A DNA stretch of 64,000 nucleotides from Streptococcus mitis (GCF_023109105.1 NZ_JALDTZ010000010.1:1-64000); one strand, 5' to 3'; shown: positions 44,907 through 56,356, counted from the stretch's first letter. Numbers and translations are program-made. The notes: generated from the sequence alone by a model not told the origin.

Positions 44907-46372
44907 TGACTTTCAACAATAAAACCATTGAAGACTTGCACAATCTCCTTGTTTCTAAGGAAATTTCTGCAACAGAATTGACCCAAGCTACGCTTGAAGA
45001 TATCAAGTCACGCGAGACAGCTATTAACGCTTTTGTTACAATCGCTGAAGATCAAGCTCTTGCTCAGGCTAAAGCTATTGATGAAGCTGGAATTGACGCT
45101 GATAATGTCCTTTCAGGAATTCCCCTAGCTGTCAAGGATAACATCTCCACAGACGGTATTCTCACAACTGCTGCCTCAAAAATGCTCTACAACTATGAGC
45201 CAATCTTTGATGCGACAGCCGTTTCCAATGCAAAATCTAAAGGTATGATCGTCGTTGGAAAGACCAACATGGACGAATTTGCCATGGGTGGATCAGGTGA
45301 GACTTCACACTATGGTGCCACTAAAAATGCTTGGGATCACAGCAAGGTTCCTGGTGGGTCATCAAGTGGTTCTGCTGCAGCTGTAGCGTCAGGGCAAGTC
45401 CGCTTGTCGCTTGGTTCTGATACTGGTGGTTCCATCCGCCAACCAGCTGCCTTCAACGGGATCGTTGGTCTCAAACCAACCTACGGAACGGTTTCTCGTT
45501 TCGGTCTCATTGCCTTCGGTAGCTCTCTAGACCAAATCGGACCTTTTGCACCAACTGTTAAGGAAAATGCCCTCTTGCTCAACGCTATTGCCAGTGAAGA
45601 TGCCAAAGACTCCACTTCTGCTCCTGTCCGTATTGCCGACTTTACTTCAAAAATCGGGCAAGACATCAAGGGCATGAAAATTGCTTTGCCTAAGGAATAC
45701 CTTGGTGAAGGAATTGACCCAGAAGTTAAGGAAACTATTCTGAATGCTGCTAAGCACTTTGAAAAACTTGGTGCTATCGTTGAAGAAGTGAGCCTGCCTC
45801 ACTCAAAATACGGTGTTGCCGTTTACTACATCATCGCTTCATCTGAAGCTTCATCAAACTTACAACGCTTTGACGGTATCCGTTACGGCTACCGCGCAGA
45901 GGATGCAACCAACCTTGATGAAATCTATGTAAACAGCCGTAGCCAAGGTTTCGGTGAAGAGGTGAAACGTCGTATCATGCTAGGTACTTTCAGCCTTTCA
46001 TCAGGTTACTATGATGCTTACTACAAAAAGGCTGGACAAGTCCGTACCCTCATCATCCAAGATTTCGAAAACGTCTTTGCAGATTACGACTTGATTTTGG
46101 GACCAACTGCTCCAAGCGTTGCCTATGACTTGGATTCTCTCAACCACGACCCCGTTGCTATGTACTTAGCTGACCTTTTGACAATTCCTGTCAACTTGGC
46201 AGGTCTACCAGGAATTTCGATTCCTGCTGGATTCTCTCAAGGTCTACCTGTCGGTCTCCAATTGATCGGTCCTAAGTACTCTGAGGAAACCATTTACCAA
46301 GCTGCTGCTGCCTTTGAAGCAACAACAGACTACCACAAACAACAACCCGTGATTTTTGGAGGTGACAACTAA
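44906..46372 (+). CDS. gatA: Asp/Glu-tRNA amidotransferase subunit A (amidase)
   Basis: The 488-residue amidase releases ammonia from glutamine for transamidation. The catalytic Ser-cis-Ser-Lys triad is visible: Lys in [11 protein letters not shown] (near 79), and [14 protein letters not shown] plus [13 protein letters not shown] (about 151-183) with the catalytic serines. The length is typical. It overlaps both neighbours by one base, so gatC, gatA and gatB are strictly coupled. Confidence 0.97.
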   Translation: MTFNNKTIEDLHNLLVSKEISATELTQATLEDIKSRETAINAFVTIAEDQALAQAKAIDEAGIDADNVLSGIPLAVKDNISTDGILTTAASKMLYNYEPIFDATAVSNAKSKGMIVVGKTNMDEFAMGGSGETSHYGATKNAWDHSKVPGGSSSGSAAAVASGQVRLSLGSDTGGSIRQPAAFNGIVGLKPTYGTVSRFGLIAFGSSLDQIGPFAPTVKENALLLNAIASEDAKDSTSAPVRIADFTSKIGQDIKGMKIALPKEYLGEGIDPEVKETILNAAKHFEKLGAIVEEVSLPHSKYGVAVYYIIASSEASSNLQRFDGIRYGYRAEDATNLDEIYVNSRSQGFGEEVKRRIMLGTFSLSSGYYDAYYKKAGQVRTLIIQDFENVFADYDLILGPTAPSVAYDLDSLNHDPVAMYLADLLTIPVNLAGLPGISIPAGFSQGLPVGLQLIGPKYSEETIYQAAAAFEATTDYHKQQPVIFGGDN

Positions 46373-47814
46373 TGAACTTTGAAACAGTCATCGGACTTGA
46401 AGTCCACGTAGAGCTAAACACCAATTCAAAAATCTTCTCACCTACTTCTGCCCACTTTGGAAATGACCAAAACGCCAACACTAACGTGATTGACTGGTCT
46501 TTCCCAGGCGTACTGCCAGTTCTCAATAAAGGTGTTGTCGATGCCGGAATCAAGGCTGCTCTTGCCCTCAACATGGATATCCACAAAAATATGCATTTTG
46601 ACCGCAAGAACTACTTCTACCCTGATAATCCAAAAGCCTACCAAATTTCTCAGTTTGATGAGCCAATCGGCTATAACGGTTGGATTGAAGTCGAGCTAGA
46701 AGACGGTACAACTAAGAAAATCGGTATCGAACGTGCCCACCTAGAGGAAGACGCTGGTAAAAACACCCACGGTACTGATGGCTACTCTTATGTTGACCTC
46801 AACCGCCAAGGGGTGCCCTTGATTGAGATTGTATCTGAAGCCGACATGCGTTCGCCAGAAGAAGCCTATGCTTATCTGACAGCCCTCAAGGAAGTCATCC
46901 AGTACGCTGGTATTTCTGACGTTAAGATGGAAGAAGGTTCTATGCGTGTGGATGCCAACATCTCCCTTCGTCCTTATGGTCAAGAGAAATTCGGTACCAA
47001 GACTGAGTTGAAAAACCTCAACTCCTTCTCAAATGTTCGCAAGGGTCTTGAATACGAAGTCCAACGTCAAGCTGAAATCCTACGCTCAGGTGGTCAAATC
47101 CGCCAAGAAACACGCCGTTACGATGAAGCCAACAAAGCAACCATCCTCATGCGTGTCAAGGAAGGTGCTGCAGACTACCGCTACTTCCCAGAACCAGACC
47201 TACCTCTCTTTGAAATCTCAGATGAGTGGATTGAGGAAATGCGTACTGAATTGCCAGAGTTTCCAAAAGAACGCCGTGCGCGTTACGTGGCTGACCTTGG
47301 TTTGTCAGACTACGATGCTAGTCAGTTGACTGCTAATAAAGTCACTTCTGACTTCTTTGAAAAAGCTGTTGCCCTCGGTGGTGATGCCAAACAAGTCTCT
47401 AACTGGCTCCAAGGAGAAGTCGCTCAGTTCTTGAACGCTGAAGGCAAAACACTGGAACAAATCAAACTAACACCAGAAAACTTGGTTGAAATGATTGCCA
47501 TCATCGAAGATGGTACTATCTCTTCTAAGATTGCCAAGAAAGTCTTTGTCCATCTAGCTAAAAATGGCGGTGGAGCGCGTGAATACGTGGAAAAAGCAGG
47601 TATGGTTCAAATCTCAGATCCTGATGTTTTGATTCCAATTATCCACCAAGTCTTTGCAGATAACGAAGCCGCAGTTGCAGACTTCAAGTCAGGCAAACGT
47701 AACGCAGACAAGGCCTTTACAGGCTTCCTTATGAAAGCAACCAAAGGCCAAGCCAACCCACAAGTCGCCCTTAAACTCCTTGCCCAAGAATTGGCGAAGT
47801 TGAAAGAAGATTAA
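46372..47814 (+). CDS. gatB: Asp/Glu-tRNA amidotransferase subunit B
   Basis: The 480-residue kinase-like subunit activates the tRNA-bound glutamate and binds the tRNA. The N-terminal cradle begins [24 protein letters not shown] (near 84) and [13 protein letters not shown] (about 142-154) are family signatures. The C-terminal YqeY-like tail domain (about 330-480) contacts tRNA. It is the last of the gat operon and ends at a terminator at 47825. Confidence 0.97.
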   Translation: MNFETVIGLEVHVELNTNSKIFSPTSAHFGNDQNANTNVIDWSFPGVLPVLNKGVVDAGIKAALALNMDIHKNMHFDRKNYFYPDNPKAYQISQFDEPIGYNGWIEVELEDGTTKKIGIERAHLEEDAGKNTHGTDGYSYVDLNRQGVPLIEIVSEADMRSPEEAYAYLTALKEVIQYAGISDVKMEEGSMRVDANISLRPYGQEKFGTKTELKNLNSFSNVRKGLEYEVQRQAEILRSGGQIRQETRRYDEANKATILMRVKEGAADYRYFPEPDLPLFEISDEWIEEMRTELPEFPKERRARYVADLGLSDYDASQLTANKVTSDFFEKAVALGGDAKQVSNWLQGEVAQFLNAEGKTLEQIKLTPENLVEMIAIIEDGTISSKIAKKVFVHLAKNGGGAREYVEKAGMVQISDPDVLIPIIHQVFADNEAAVADFKSGKRNADKAFTGFLMKATKGQANPQVALKLLAQELAKLKED

Positions 47815-47824
47815 TATATAAAAT

Positions 47825-47852
47825 AAACCAGCCCTGAGGTTGGTTTTTTTGG
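47825..47852 (+). terminator. Terminator after gatB
   Basis: AACCAGCC and GGTTGGTT pair around a CTGA loop, followed by TTTTT. Confidence 0.85.
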
Positions 47853-47946
47853 CTCCCACCATCTCCCAATAACTATTTTGGCTTTATTTCCAGAAGATTT
47901 TATGGTAAAATGAAGAGTAATAATATTTATAAAAAGAGGTAAAATC

Positions 47947-48507
47947 ATGATCGAAGCAAGCAAATTGAAAGCTGGTATGACATTTGAAACTGCAGACGGA
48001 AAATTGATCCGCGTTTTGGAAGCTAGCCACCACAAACCAGGTAAAGGAAACACGATCATGCGTATGAAATTGCGTGATGTCCGTACTGGTTCTACATTTG
48101 ACACAAGCTACCGTCCAGAAGAAAAATTCGAACAAGCTATTATCGAAACTGTTCCAGCTCAATACTTGTACAAAATGGATGAAACTGCCTACTTCATGAA
48201 CACTGAAACTTACGACCAATACGAAATCCCAGTCGTAAACGTTGAAAACGAATTGCTTTACATCCTTGAAAACTCTGATGTGAAAATCCAATTCTACGGA
48301 ACTGAAGTAATCGGTGTAACTGTACCAACTACTGTTGAATTGACAGTTGCTGAAACACAACCATCTATCAAGGGTGCTACTGTTACAGGTTCTGGTAAAC
48401 CAGCAACTATGGAAACTGGACTTGTTGTCAACGTTCCAGACTTCATCGAAGCTGGACAAAAATTGATCATCAACACTGCAGAAGGAACTTACGTTTCTCG
48501 TGCCTAA
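47947..48507 (+). CDS. efp: Elongation factor P
   Basis: The 186-residue protein relieves ribosome stalling at polyproline. The L-shaped three-domain fold starts [20 protein letters not shown], and the loop bearing the modified residue reads HHKPGKGN near 31-38 (Lys at the tip). The length is standard. An AAAGAGG ribosome-binding site and a TATGGTAAAAT -10 like that of gatC precede it. It is followed at 21 bp by the Asp23-family gene and then nusB. Confidence 0.97.
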   Translation: MIEASKLKAGMTFETADGKLIRVLEASHHKPGKGNTIMRMKLRDVRTGSTFDTSYRPEEKFEQAIIETVPAQYLYKMDETAYFMNTETYDQYEIPVVNVENELLYILENSDVKIQFYGTEVIGVTVPTTVELTVAETQPSIKGATVTGSGKPATMETGLVVNVPDFIEAGQKLIINTAEGTYVSRA

Positions 48508-48528
48508 TCTCTAGAAAGAGGTCATTCT

Positions 48529-48918
48529 ATGGGAATTGAAGAACAATTTGGCGAAATCGTTATCGCTCCACGTGTACTTGAAAAAATCATTGCCATCGCA
48601 ACTGCTAAAGTTGATGGTGTTCACTCATTTTCAAATAAATCCGTATCTGATACTCTATCAAAACTCTCTCTTGGTCGTGGTGTTTATTTAAAAAATATCG
48701 AAGAAGAGCTGACAGCTGATATCTATCTCTATCTTGAGTACGGTGTGAAAGTACCAAAAGTTGCTCTGGCTATTCAAAAAGCGGTTAAAGATGCTGTCCG
48801 TGATATGGCTGATGTGGAACTTGCTGCTGTCAATATACATGTTGCAGGAATCGTTCCAGATAAAACACCAAAACCTGAGTTGAAAGATCTATTTAACGAG
48901 GACTTCCTCAATGACTAG
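48529..48918 (+). CDS. Asp23/Gls24 family envelope stress-response protein (YqhY)
   Basis: The 129-residue protein carries the Asp23 core [21 protein letters not shown] (about 11-31, quoted in part) followed by the acidic LDAD-like [15 protein letters not shown]. YqhY is conserved next to efp/nusB or acc genes in Firmicutes. Loss in B. subtilis selects suppressors in acetyl-CoA carboxylase, so a link to fatty-acid synthesis (encoded next door) is plausible. The ATG of nusB overlaps its end by eight bases. Confidence 0.92.
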   Translation: MGIEEQFGEIVIAPRVLEKIIAIATAKVDGVHSFSNKSVSDTLSKLSLGRGVYLKNIEEELTADIYLYLEYGVKVPKVALAIQKAVKDAVRDMADVELAAVNIHVAGIVPDKTPKPELKDLFNEDFLND

Positions 48919-49336
48919 TCCATTATTAGAATCTAGACGCGAACTTCGTAAATGCGCTTTTCAAGCTCTTATGAGCCTTGAATTCGACACAGATATGGAA
49001 ACAGCTTGTCACTTTGCCTACACGCATGACCGTGAAGATACAGATGTGCAAATCCCTGCCTTTCTTCTAAACTTGGTTTCTGGTGTTCAAGCTCAAAAAG
49101 ACGAGTTGGATAAACAAATCAACCAGCACCTCAAGTCAGGCTGGACAGTTGAACGCTTGACCTTGGTCGAAAAAAACTTACTACGCTTGGGTATCTTTGA
49201 AATCACTTCATTTGACACACCTCAGCTGGTAGCAGTCAATGAAGCTATTGAACTCGCTAAGAATTTTTCAGATCAAAAATCAGCCCGCTTTATCAACGGA
49301 CTGCTTAGTCAATTTGTAACTGAAGAAAATGAATAA
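48911..49336 (+). CDS. nusB: Transcription antitermination factor NusB
   Basis: The 141-residue all-helical protein works with NusE in antitermination, especially at rRNA operons. The family patterns are [17 protein letters not shown] at the N-terminus, [16 protein letters not shown] near 95 and [25 protein letters not shown] (about 110-134, quoted in part). It overlaps the Asp23 gene by eight bases. It ends at a terminator (49340) shared with the fatty-acid cluster's convergent end. Confidence 0.95.
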   Translation: MTSPLLESRRELRKCAFQALMSLEFDTDMETACHFAYTHDREDTDVQIPAFLLNLVSGVQAQKDELDKQINQHLKSGWTVERLTLVEKNLLRLGIFEITSFDTPQLVAVNEAIELAKNFSDQKSARFINGLLSQFVTEENE

Positions 49337-49339
49337 TCG

Positions 49340-49370
49340 AAAAGGTGTTTGGTCTTCCAAGCACCTTTTG
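49340..49370 (+). terminator. Terminator after nusB
   Basis: AAAAGGTGTTTGG and CCAAGCACCTTTT form a stem of about 12 bp around TCTT. Confidence 0.85.
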
Positions 49371-49401
49371 ACTTTCCCATCTACACAGAGTGAGACCCAC
49401 A

Positions 49402-49436
49402 CAAAAACTAGAACTGACAGTCAGTTCTAGTTTTTG
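49402..49436 (-). terminator. Terminator at the end of the fab-acc cluster
   Basis: AAAAACTAGAACTGAC and GTCAGTTCTAGTTTTT form a 16-bp perfect stem with a 2-base centre. It lies just after accA on the minus strand. Confidence 0.9.
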
Positions 49437-49450
49437 CGTATTCTGAAGTA

Positions 49451-50218
49451 TTAGTATTTTCTAAATCGTTGATAGCGTTCTTCCAACAACTCTGCTAGCG
49501 GTTTTTGTGAAAGTAAAGCTAGCTCAGCTTGAAGTTCTTTTTTGACACTCTTAATCAATTCCTTGCTAGAAAGTCCTGCTTCAGAAATCACTTTATCTAC
49601 CACGTCCATTTCTAACAATTCATGTGAGGTGATTTTCATCAGTTCTGCCGCTTCCATAGCACGAGTGCCGTCTTTCCATAGAATGGAAGCAAAACCTTCT
49701 GGACTGAGAATGGCATAGATGGAATTTTCCAGCATCCAGACACGGTCTGCGACTGCTAGAGCCAGAGCCCCACCTGAACCACCTTCACCGATAATGATAG
49801 CGATAATCGGAACTTTCAGGTCACTCATTTCCATGAGATTGCGAGCAATAGCTTCCCCTTGACCACGTTTTTCCGCTCCGACACCAGGATAGGCACCTGC
49901 TGTATTGATAAAGGTCACAACTGGACGGCCAAATTTTTCAGCCTGTTTCATCAACCGTAGGGCCTTGCGGTAGCCTTCTGGATGAGGTTGGCCAAAATTC
50001 CGTTTAAGGTTATCTTGTAAACTCTTGCCTTTTTGAATACCAACCACTGTTACAGCTTGATCTCCAAGCCAGCCAATACCGCCAACAACTGCACCATCAT
50101 CACGAAAAGAACGGTCACCGTGTAATTGGATAAATTCATCAAAAATGCCTGTCGCAAAGTCCAAGGTTGTCAAGCGACTCTGCTCACGCGCTTCTCTGAC
50201 TATTTTTGCAATATTCAT
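49451..50218 (-). CDS. accA: Acetyl-CoA carboxylase carboxyltransferase subunit alpha
   Basis: The 255-residue subunit pairs with AccD to transfer CO2 from carboxybiotin to acetyl-CoA. It shows the crotonase-like [24 protein letters not shown] segment (about 105-128, quoted in part) and [18 protein letters not shown] near 142-159, which build the oxyanion hole. The length is the short streptococcal form. It overlaps accD by four bases and is the last gene of the cluster. Confidence 0.96.
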   Translation of the reverse strand: MNIAKIVREAREQSRLTTLDFATGIFDEFIQLHGDRSFRDDGAVVGGIGWLGDQAVTVVGIQKGKSLQDNLKRNFGQPHPEGYRKALRLMKQAEKFGRPVVTFINTAGAYPGVGAEKRGQGEAIARNLMEMSDLKVPIIAIIIGEGGSGGALALAVADRVWMLENSIYAILSPEGFASILWKDGTRAMEAAELMKITSHELLEMDVVDKVISEAGLSSKELIKSVKKELQAELALLSQKPLAELLEERYQRFRKY

Positions 50219-51081
50219 CTAGGACTCCCTCCGTGCAATCTGACTAGGCTAGCAATGGTATCTGGCAAGTCTCTTCTTTTGACAATAGCATCCACAAAGC
50301 CATGTTCCAATAGGAATTCTGCCTTTTGGAAATCCTCAGGCAAGCTTTCACGAACCGTATTTTCAATCACACGACGCCCAGCAAAACCAACCAAGCTCTG
50401 TGGTTCAGCCAGAATGATATCGCCTTCCATAGCGAAAGAAGCTGTTACACCACCTGTCGTTGGATCTGTCAAAATGGTCAGGTAAAAGAGACCAGCATTT
50501 GAATGGCGTTTAACCGCTGCAGAAATCTTGGCCATCTGCATGAGACTCATGATTCCTTCCTGCATACGGGCTCCACCAGAGGCTGTGAAGAGAACAACTG
50601 GTAATTGTTCAACAGTCGCATACTCAAACAAACGAGTGATTTTTTCACCTACAACCGTGCCCATAGAAGCCATGATAAAGTTGGAATCCATAATCCCAAG
50701 AGCCACAGTCTGACCCTTAATAAGAGCGGTTCCTGTCACAACAGCTTCATCCAGCCCTGTTTTTTCACGCATAGCTGCTAGTTTCTTTTGATAACCAGGG
50801 AAATGCAAGGGATCCTTACTTTCAATCCCTGTAAACAATTCCTTGAAGGTTCCCATATCAATTGTCAAAGCCAAGCGTTCTTGGGCAGAAATACGAAAGG
50901 TATAGCTACAGTGCGGACAGATACGCTCACTTCCCAGATCCTTCTGATAGATGGTATGCTTACAGCCTGGACACTGGGAGAATAATTCATCTGGAACCTC
51001 TGGCTTGGCTTGAGGTTTTTCCCTAACCGAACGATTGGGATTGATTCGAATATACTTATTTTTTTTACTAAATAGAGCCAT
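50215..51081 (-). CDS. accD: Acetyl-CoA carboxylase carboxyltransferase subunit beta
   Basis: The 288-residue subunit carries the N-terminal zinc ribbon [10 protein letters not shown] and CPHCSYTF (four cysteines, about 37-59), and the carboxyltransferase core with [19 protein letters not shown] near 160-178. It follows accC by 36 bp and is coupled to accA. The zinc ribbon is intact, so RNA/DNA binding attributed to bacterial AccD is possible. Confidence 0.96.
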   Translation of the reverse strand: MALFSKKNKYIRINPNRSVREKPQAKPEVPDELFSQCPGCKHTIYQKDLGSERICPHCSYTFRISAQERLALTIDMGTFKELFTGIESKDPLHFPGYQKKLAAMREKTGLDEAVVTGTALIKGQTVALGIMDSNFIMASMGTVVGEKITRLFEYATVEQLPVVLFTASGGARMQEGIMSLMQMAKISAAVKRHSNAGLFYLTILTDPTTGGVTASFAMEGDIILAEPQSLVGFAGRRVIENTVRESLPEDFQKAEFLLEHGFVDAIVKRRDLPDTIASLVRLHGGSPR

Positions 51082-51117
51082 TGATTCCCCTTTTCGGTTT
51101 AAACTCTTGAAGTCATT

Positions 51118-52485
51118 TTATTCTTTTTCTTGATATTTGGGTAAGAAGGTTTCCATCAAGAAGGAAGTATCATAATCTCCAGCAATGACATTGCGATCTG
51201 AAATGAGGTCAAGCTGGAAATCTGCATTGGTCTGCACCCCTTCTATCTCTAATTCATAGAGGGCTCGTTGCATTTTCATCAAAGCATCAAAACGATTCTC
51301 CCCATGAACGATGACTTTGGCAATCATACTATCATAATAAGGCGGAATAGTATAGCCTGGATAAACTGCTGAATCCACGCGCAAACCAACTCCTCCACTT
51401 GGCAGATAGAGATTGGTAATCTTACCTGGACTAGGAGCAAAGTTGAAGGCTGGGTTTTCTGCATTGATACGACACTCGATGGCATGACCGCGTAGGACAA
51501 TATCTTCTTGCTTAACAGACAGAGGCTGACCTGCTGCAATGCGAATCTGTTCCTTAACGATATCCACGCCTGAAACAAATTCTGTTACTGGATGTTCTAC
51601 TTGTACACGAGTATTCATTTCCATGAAATAGAAGTTTCCACTGGCTTCATCAAGAAGAAACTCAATGGTCCCTGCATTCTCATAGCCTACAGACTCTGCA
51701 GCGCGAACAGCAGCAGCACCGATTTCATTGCGCAACGTTTTTCCGATTGCAATCGAAGGACTTTCTTCCAAAACCTTTTGATTATTCCGTTGAAGAGAAC
51801 AATCCCGTTCCCCCAAGTGAATCACATGTCCATGCTCATCACCTAGGATTTGAACTTCGATATGACGAGCTGGATAGATGACTCGTTCTATGTACATGGC
51901 ACCATTGCCATAATTGGCCTTGGCTTCGCTAGAGGCAGTTTCAAAGGCTGAAACGAGGTCCTCTGGTTTTTCAACCTTACGAATCCCTTTACCACCACCA
52001 CCTGCTGAAGCCTTGAGCATAACAGGATAGCCAATTTTTTCAGCAACAATCAAAGCTTCCTCAGAGTTGTGCACTTCTCCATCCGAACCTGGTATAACAG
52101 GCACGCCTGCTTTAATCATCTGAGCACGCGCATTAATCTTGTCTCCCATCATATCCATAACATGACCAGATGGACCGATAAACTTGATACCAACTTCTTC
52201 ACACATGGTTGCAAATTTGGAATTTTCACTGAGAAATCCAAAACCTGGGTGAATGGCTTCTGCCTCAGTCAAGACTGCAGCTGATAGAACCGCATTGATA
52301 TTGAGATAAGACTCTGTTGCCTTGCCAGGACCGATACAAACTGCTTCATCTGCCAAAAGCGTATGAAGGGCTTCCTTATCAGCAGTTGAATAAACTGCTA
52401 CCGTCTCAATCCCCAATTCACGCGCTGCACGGATAATCCGAACCGCAATTTCACCTCGATTGGCAATTAAAATTTTTCGAAACAT
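51118..52485 (-). CDS. accC: Biotin carboxylase
   Basis: The 455-residue ATP-grasp enzyme carboxylates biotin on AccB. The N-terminal fold starts ILIANRGEIAVRIIRAARELG; the glycine loop KASAGGGGKGIRKV (about 159-172) binds ATP; EMNTRVQVEHPVTE (about 288-301) carries catalytic Glu/Arg. The length is typical. It sits between fabZ (11 bp) and accD in the cluster. Confidence 0.97.
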   Translation of the reverse strand: MFRKILIANRGEIAVRIIRAARELGIETVAVYSTADKEALHTLLADEAVCIGPGKATESYLNINAVLSAAVLTEAEAIHPGFGFLSENSKFATMCEEVGIKFIGPSGHVMDMMGDKINARAQMIKAGVPVIPGSDGEVHNSEEALIVAEKIGYPVMLKASAGGGGKGIRKVEKPEDLVSAFETASSEAKANYGNGAMYIERVIYPARHIEVQILGDEHGHVIHLGERDCSLQRNNQKVLEESPSIAIGKTLRNEIGAAAVRAAESVGYENAGTIEFLLDEASGNFYFMEMNTRVQVEHPVTEFVSGVDIVKEQIRIAAGQPLSVKQEDIVLRGHAIECRINAENPAFNFAPSPGKITNLYLPSGGVGLRVDSAVYPGYTIPPYYDSMIAKVIVHGENRFDALMKMQRALYELEIEGVQTNADFQLDLISDRNVIAGDYDTSFLMETFLPKYQEKE

Positions 52486-52496
52486 GGAGAACCTCC

Positions 52497-52919
52497 TTAG
52501 TTCCCTATTGCAAAGGTAAGAGTACCACTAGCTGCAAGCTTACCATCCACTTCAGCCTTTGCTTCAACCACAGCAATTGTGCCACGACGTTTTACAAAGG
52601 TTGCTGTCATAAGCAATTGATCTCCAGGTACAACTTGCTTCTTGAATTTGACCTTGTCCATACCAGCGTAAAAGACAAGTTTTCCTTTATTTTCAGGTTT
52701 TGATAACTCCAAGACACCAGCTGTTTGCGCCAAGGCTTCCATAATCAGAACACCTGGCATCACTGGATATTGAGGGAAATGGCCGTTAAAGAAGGGCTCA
52801 TTGATGGTCACATTTTTGATAGCAACAATGGTATCCTCGCTCACTTCCAAGACACGATCAACTAGGAGCATAGGATAACGGTGGGGAAGAGCTTCTTTGA
52901 TTCCTTGAATATCGATCAT
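52497..52919 (-). CDS. fabZ: (3R)-hydroxyacyl-ACP dehydratase
   Basis: The 140-residue hot-dog-fold enzyme removes water from beta-hydroxyacyl-ACP. The catalytic His47 ([12 protein letters not shown]) and Glu61 (IMEALAQ) are present, as is the [11 protein letters not shown] segment. It overlaps accB by four bases. Streptococci lack FabA; the isomerase FabM, also in this window, provides the branch to unsaturated chains. Confidence 0.97.
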   Translation of the reverse strand: MIDIQGIKEALPHRYPMLLVDRVLEVSEDTIVAIKNVTINEPFFNGHFPQYPVMPGVLIMEALAQTAGVLELSKPENKGKLVFYAGMDKVKFKKQVVPGDQLLMTATFVKRRGTIAVVEAKAEVDGKLAASGTLTFAIGN

Positions 52920-53401
52920 TTGATACGTACCAACCCTTTACCAAACTCAACCATCTCTTCGTTAGAAACGAGAATTTCCGTTACCACACCATCCTTAGGA
53001 GCTGGGATTTCATTCATGACTTTCATGGCTTCGATAATCACCAATGTTTGACCTTTTTTGACACTATCACCAACTGTGACGAAGGCAGGTTTATCTGGAC
53101 CAGCAGCCAAGTAAGCCACCCCAACAAGTGGGCTCTCTACAACATCTCCCTCAGCAACTACACTTGCTTCAGCTGGAGCTGGAACTTCTTCTGCTACAGT
53201 CTCTGCTGGAGCAGATGTAGTAGCTACTGGACTCGGGGTTGCTGTAACTTGCGCTGGAGCTACTTGAGCTGCAACTTCAGGCACAAGTCTAGCTTCATTC
53301 TTGCTAAACTGCAACTCATCCGTCCCGTTCTTATAAGAAAATTCTCTCAAACTTGATTGGTCAAATTGAGCCATCAAGTCTTTAATATCGTTTAAATTCA
53401 T
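52916..53401 (-). CDS. accB: Biotin carboxyl carrier protein
   Basis: The 161-residue carrier has an N-terminal region, a linker rich in Ala, Pro, Val and Glu (about 40-85), and the C-terminal biotinyl domain with EAMKVMNEI; Lys127 is the biotin attachment site. The linker is typical of AccB flexibility. It sits two bases after fabF and overlaps fabZ by four bases, so translation is coupled. Confidence 0.97.
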   Translation of the reverse strand: MNLNDIKDLMAQFDQSSLREFSYKNGTDELQFSKNEARLVPEVAAQVAPAQVTATPSPVATTSAPAETVAEEVPAPAEASVVAEGDVVESPLVGVAYLAAGPDKPAFVTVGDSVKKGQTLVIIEAMKVMNEIPAPKDGVVTEILVSNEEMVEFGKGLVRIK

Positions 53402-53403
53402 AC

Positions 53404-54639
53404 TTATTTATTCTCCCAACGTTTGAAAGCAAGAACTGCATTGTGACCACCAAAACCAAAGGTATTTGAAATAGCGTATGGAATTTCTTGCTCCAAGCCT
53501 TGTCCGTAAACGACATTGGCTTCGATATAATCTGATACTTCACTTGTTCCAGCTGTCATTGGTACAAAGTTATGACGCATAGCTTCGATGGTTACGATAG
53601 CTTCTACTGCACCTGCAGCCCCTAGCAAATGTCCTGTGAAAGACTTGGTTGATGATACAGGTACTTCCTTACCAAGAACAGCTACGATGGCACCACTTTC
53701 TCCTTTTTCGTTAGCAGGAGTTGACGTTCCGTGAGCATTGACATAGGCTACTTGCTCTGGAGAAATCTCAGCTTCTTCCAAGGCCAGTTTGATGGCCTTG
53801 ATAGCACCCTGACCTTCTGGATGCGGAGAAGTCATATGGTAGGCATCACAGGTATTTCCGTAACCAACTACTTCGGCAAGGATCGTTGCTCCACGTTTTT
53901 CCGCATGTTCAAGGCTTTCAAGAACCAACATCCCTGAACCTTCACCCATAACAAACCCATTGCGGTCCTTATCAAATGGGATAGAAGCACGACTTGGATC
54001 CTCTGTAGTAGAGAGAGCTGTCAGGGCTTGGAAACCAGCAATCGCAAAAGGTGTAATAGAGGCTTCTGAACCACCTACCAACATAACATCTTGGAAGCCA
54101 AACTTAATTGAGCGGAAAGCATCTCCAATTGCGTCATTTGATGAAGCGCAGGCAGTATTGATGGATTTGCAAACACCGTTTGCTCCAAAACGCATGGCAA
54201 CATTTCCTGAAGCCATATTTGGTAAGGCTTTTGGAAGGGTTAATGGTTTCACACGTTTTGGTCCTTTATCATTTAGGCGAAGCACTTGATCTTCAATTTC
54301 CTTGATTCCACCAATACCAGAAGCCACGATAACACCAAAACGATCTTTATCAAGAGCCTCTACATCTAAATTGGCATGATTGACAGCCTCTTGAGCCGCA
54401 TACAAGGCATATAAAGAATAGTTATCAAAACGATTGGTATCTTTCTTTACAAAGTATTTATCAAAAGGAAAATCTTGAATTTCTGCCGCATTATGCACAT
54501 CAAAGTCACTATGATCAAATTTTGTAATTGGACCAATTCCGATTTTTCCAGTTGTCAAACTATTCCAAAATTCTTCTGGTGTATTTCCGATTGGAGATGT
54601 TACTCCATAACCTGTTACTACTACGCGATTTAGTTTCAT
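53404..54639 (-). CDS. fabF: Beta-ketoacyl-ACP synthase II
   Basis: The 411-residue condensing enzyme elongates acyl-ACP. I start at the ATG at 54639 (MKLNRVVVTGYGVTS) because AGAGG is well placed; a GTG three codons earlier is less likely. The Cys-His-His triad is in NTACASSN (Cys about 164), NAHGTSTPAN (about 303) and GHLLGAAG (about 339). It lies 12-20 bp after fabG and is followed by accB. Confidence 0.97.
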   Translation of the reverse strand: MKLNRVVVTGYGVTSPIGNTPEEFWNSLTTGKIGIGPITKFDHSDFDVHNAAEIQDFPFDKYFVKKDTNRFDNYSLYALYAAQEAVNHANLDVEALDKDRFGVIVASGIGGIKEIEDQVLRLNDKGPKRVKPLTLPKALPNMASGNVAMRFGANGVCKSINTACASSNDAIGDAFRSIKFGFQDVMLVGGSEASITPFAIAGFQALTALSTTEDPSRASIPFDKDRNGFVMGEGSGMLVLESLEHAEKRGATILAEVVGYGNTCDAYHMTSPHPEGQGAIKAIKLALEEAEISPEQVAYVNAHGTSTPANEKGESGAIVAVLGKEVPVSSTKSFTGHLLGAAGAVEAIVTIEAMRHNFVPMTAGTSEVSDYIEANVVYGQGLEQEIPYAISNTFGFGGHNAVLAFKRWENK

Positions 54640-54660
54640 CTTTTTCACCTCTAGCTTCTG

Positions 54661-55392
54661 CTACATACTTAAGCCACCATCAATGGCAACCACTTGACCA
54701 GTTAGATAATCTTGGCCTGCTAAAAATACTGTTAAATCTGCAACCTGCTCTGCCTGCCCAAATGCTTTCATAGGAATTTGCGCCAGCATGGCATCTTTCA
54801 CCTTGTCTGATAAAACAGCTGTCATATCGGACTCAATCATTCCAGGTGCAATAGCATTAACTCTGATATTGCGATTGGCCACTTCACGGGCCACAGACTT
54901 GGTAAAACCAATCAAACCAGCCTTAGAAGCAGCATAGTTAGCTTGACCGATATTTCCCATCAAACCAACAACACTAGACATATTAATGATAGCACCTTCT
55001 CTAGCTTTTATCATCGGCTTCAAGACTGATTGTGTCATGTTAAAGGCACCAGTCAGGTTAACCTTGAGAACTTTTTCAAAGTCTGCTTCTGTCATCTTGA
55101 GCATAAGGGTATCTTGGGTAATCCCTGCATTGTTGACCAAAACATCAACTGAACCCATCTCTGCAATAGCTTGATCAACCATACGCTTAGCGTCTGCAAA
55201 GTCTGACACATCTCCTGAAATGGGAACCACTTTGACACCATAGTTTGAAAACTCAGCTAGCAAGTCCTCTGAGATTGCCCCACGACTGTTTAAGACAATG
55301 TTGGCTCCTGCTTGAGCAAACTTGTGGGCGATAGCAAGACCAATTCCACGACTCGAACCGGTAATAAAGATATTTTTATTTTTTAGTTGCAT
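54661..55392 (-). CDS. fabG: 3-oxoacyl-ACP reductase
   Basis: The 243-residue short-chain dehydrogenase reduces beta-ketoacyl-ACP with NADPH. The cofactor motif is TGSSRGIGLAIA (about 11-22). The Ser-Tyr-Lys triad lies in NMSSVVG and YAASKAG (Tyr about 151). The C-terminal GGLSM completes the fold. It lies 40 bp after fabD. Confidence 0.97.
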   Translation of the reverse strand: MQLKNKNIFITGSSRGIGLAIAHKFAQAGANIVLNSRGAISEDLLAEFSNYGVKVVPISGDVSDFADAKRMVDQAIAEMGSVDVLVNNAGITQDTLMLKMTEADFEKVLKVNLTGAFNMTQSVLKPMIKAREGAIINMSSVVGLMGNIGQANYAASKAGLIGFTKSVAREVANRNIRVNAIAPGMIESDMTAVLSDKVKDAMLAQIPMKAFGQAEQVADLTVFLAGQDYLTGQVVAIDGGLSM

Positions 55393-55432
55393 TCTGTTCT
55401 CCTGTTTCCTTTTATATTTATGGGAGAAGGGA

Positions 55433-56356
55433 TTACTCGTTTTCTAACAAGGCTTCCAAGCTAGCCTGATCTTCAACATTGGCTAGTTTAGCTGTCTTAT
55501 CAATTTTTTTGACAAAGCCTGACAAAACTTTCCCCGGTCCAATCTCGATAAAGTTGGTGATGCCTGCTTCTTGCATGGCCCCAATGCTTTCATAGAAACG
55601 AACTGGCTCCTTGACCTGACGCGTCAAGAGTTGAGCAATGTCTTCTTTTTGCATAATTGCAGCCTCTGTATTGCCGACTAGGGGGCAAGTAAAATCTGAA
55701 AAACTTACTTGAGCTAGAGTTTCAGCTAGTTTCTGGCTAGCAGGCTCAAGGAGAGCGGTATGAAAAGGCCCTGACACCTTGAGAGGAATCAAGCGTTTGG
55801 CACCTGCTTCTTGCAAGAGTTCAACAGCTCGATCAACTGCAGTCACTTCTCCACCAATCACGATTTGTGCAGGTGTATTATAGTTGGCTGGAGTAACCAC
55901 TCCAAGTTCAGAAGCTTTTTGACAAGCTTCTTCAATAATCTCTACTGGCGTATTGAGAACAGCCACCATCTTACCAGAGCCAGCAGGAGCCGCTTCTTCC
56001 ATATAGGCTCCACGCTTAGCAACCAAGGCAACCGCATCTTCAAAATCCAAGGCGCCACTGGCCACCAAGGCAGAGTATTCCCCAAGAGACAAACCAGCAA
56101 CCATATCAGGCTGATATCCCTTTTCTTGCAATAAACGATAAATAGCAACTGAAGTCGCTAAAATAGCTGGTTGCGTATAGCGGGTCTGATTGAGTTTTTC
56201 TTCTTCCCTATCAATGAGATGACGCAAATCATAACCGAGTACCTGACTCGCTTGATCAATCGTTTCTTTGACAATAGGGTAGTGATCATATAGATCACGG
56301 CCCATACCTAGATACTGGGCACCTTGGCCAGCAAATAAAAAGGCTGTTTTAGTCAT
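55433..56356 (-). CDS. fabD: Malonyl-CoA:ACP transacylase
   Basis: The 307-residue enzyme loads malonyl groups on ACP. The nucleophile Ser90 is in GLSLGEYSAL, the catalytic His in GPFHTALL near 198, and the N-terminal FLFAGQGAQY is conserved. It overlaps fabK by eight bases, so the two are coupled. Confidence 0.97.
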   Translation of the reverse strand: MTKTAFLFAGQGAQYLGMGRDLYDHYPIVKETIDQASQVLGYDLRHLIDREEEKLNQTRYTQPAILATSVAIYRLLQEKGYQPDMVAGLSLGEYSALVASGALDFEDAVALVAKRGAYMEEAAPAGSGKMVAVLNTPVEIIEEACQKASELGVVTPANYNTPAQIVIGGEVTAVDRAVELLQEAGAKRLIPLKVSGPFHTALLEPASQKLAETLAQVSFSDFTCPLVGNTEAAIMQKEDIAQLLTRQVKEPVRFYESIGAMQEAGITNFIEIGPGKVLSGFVKKIDKTAKLANVEDQASLEALLENE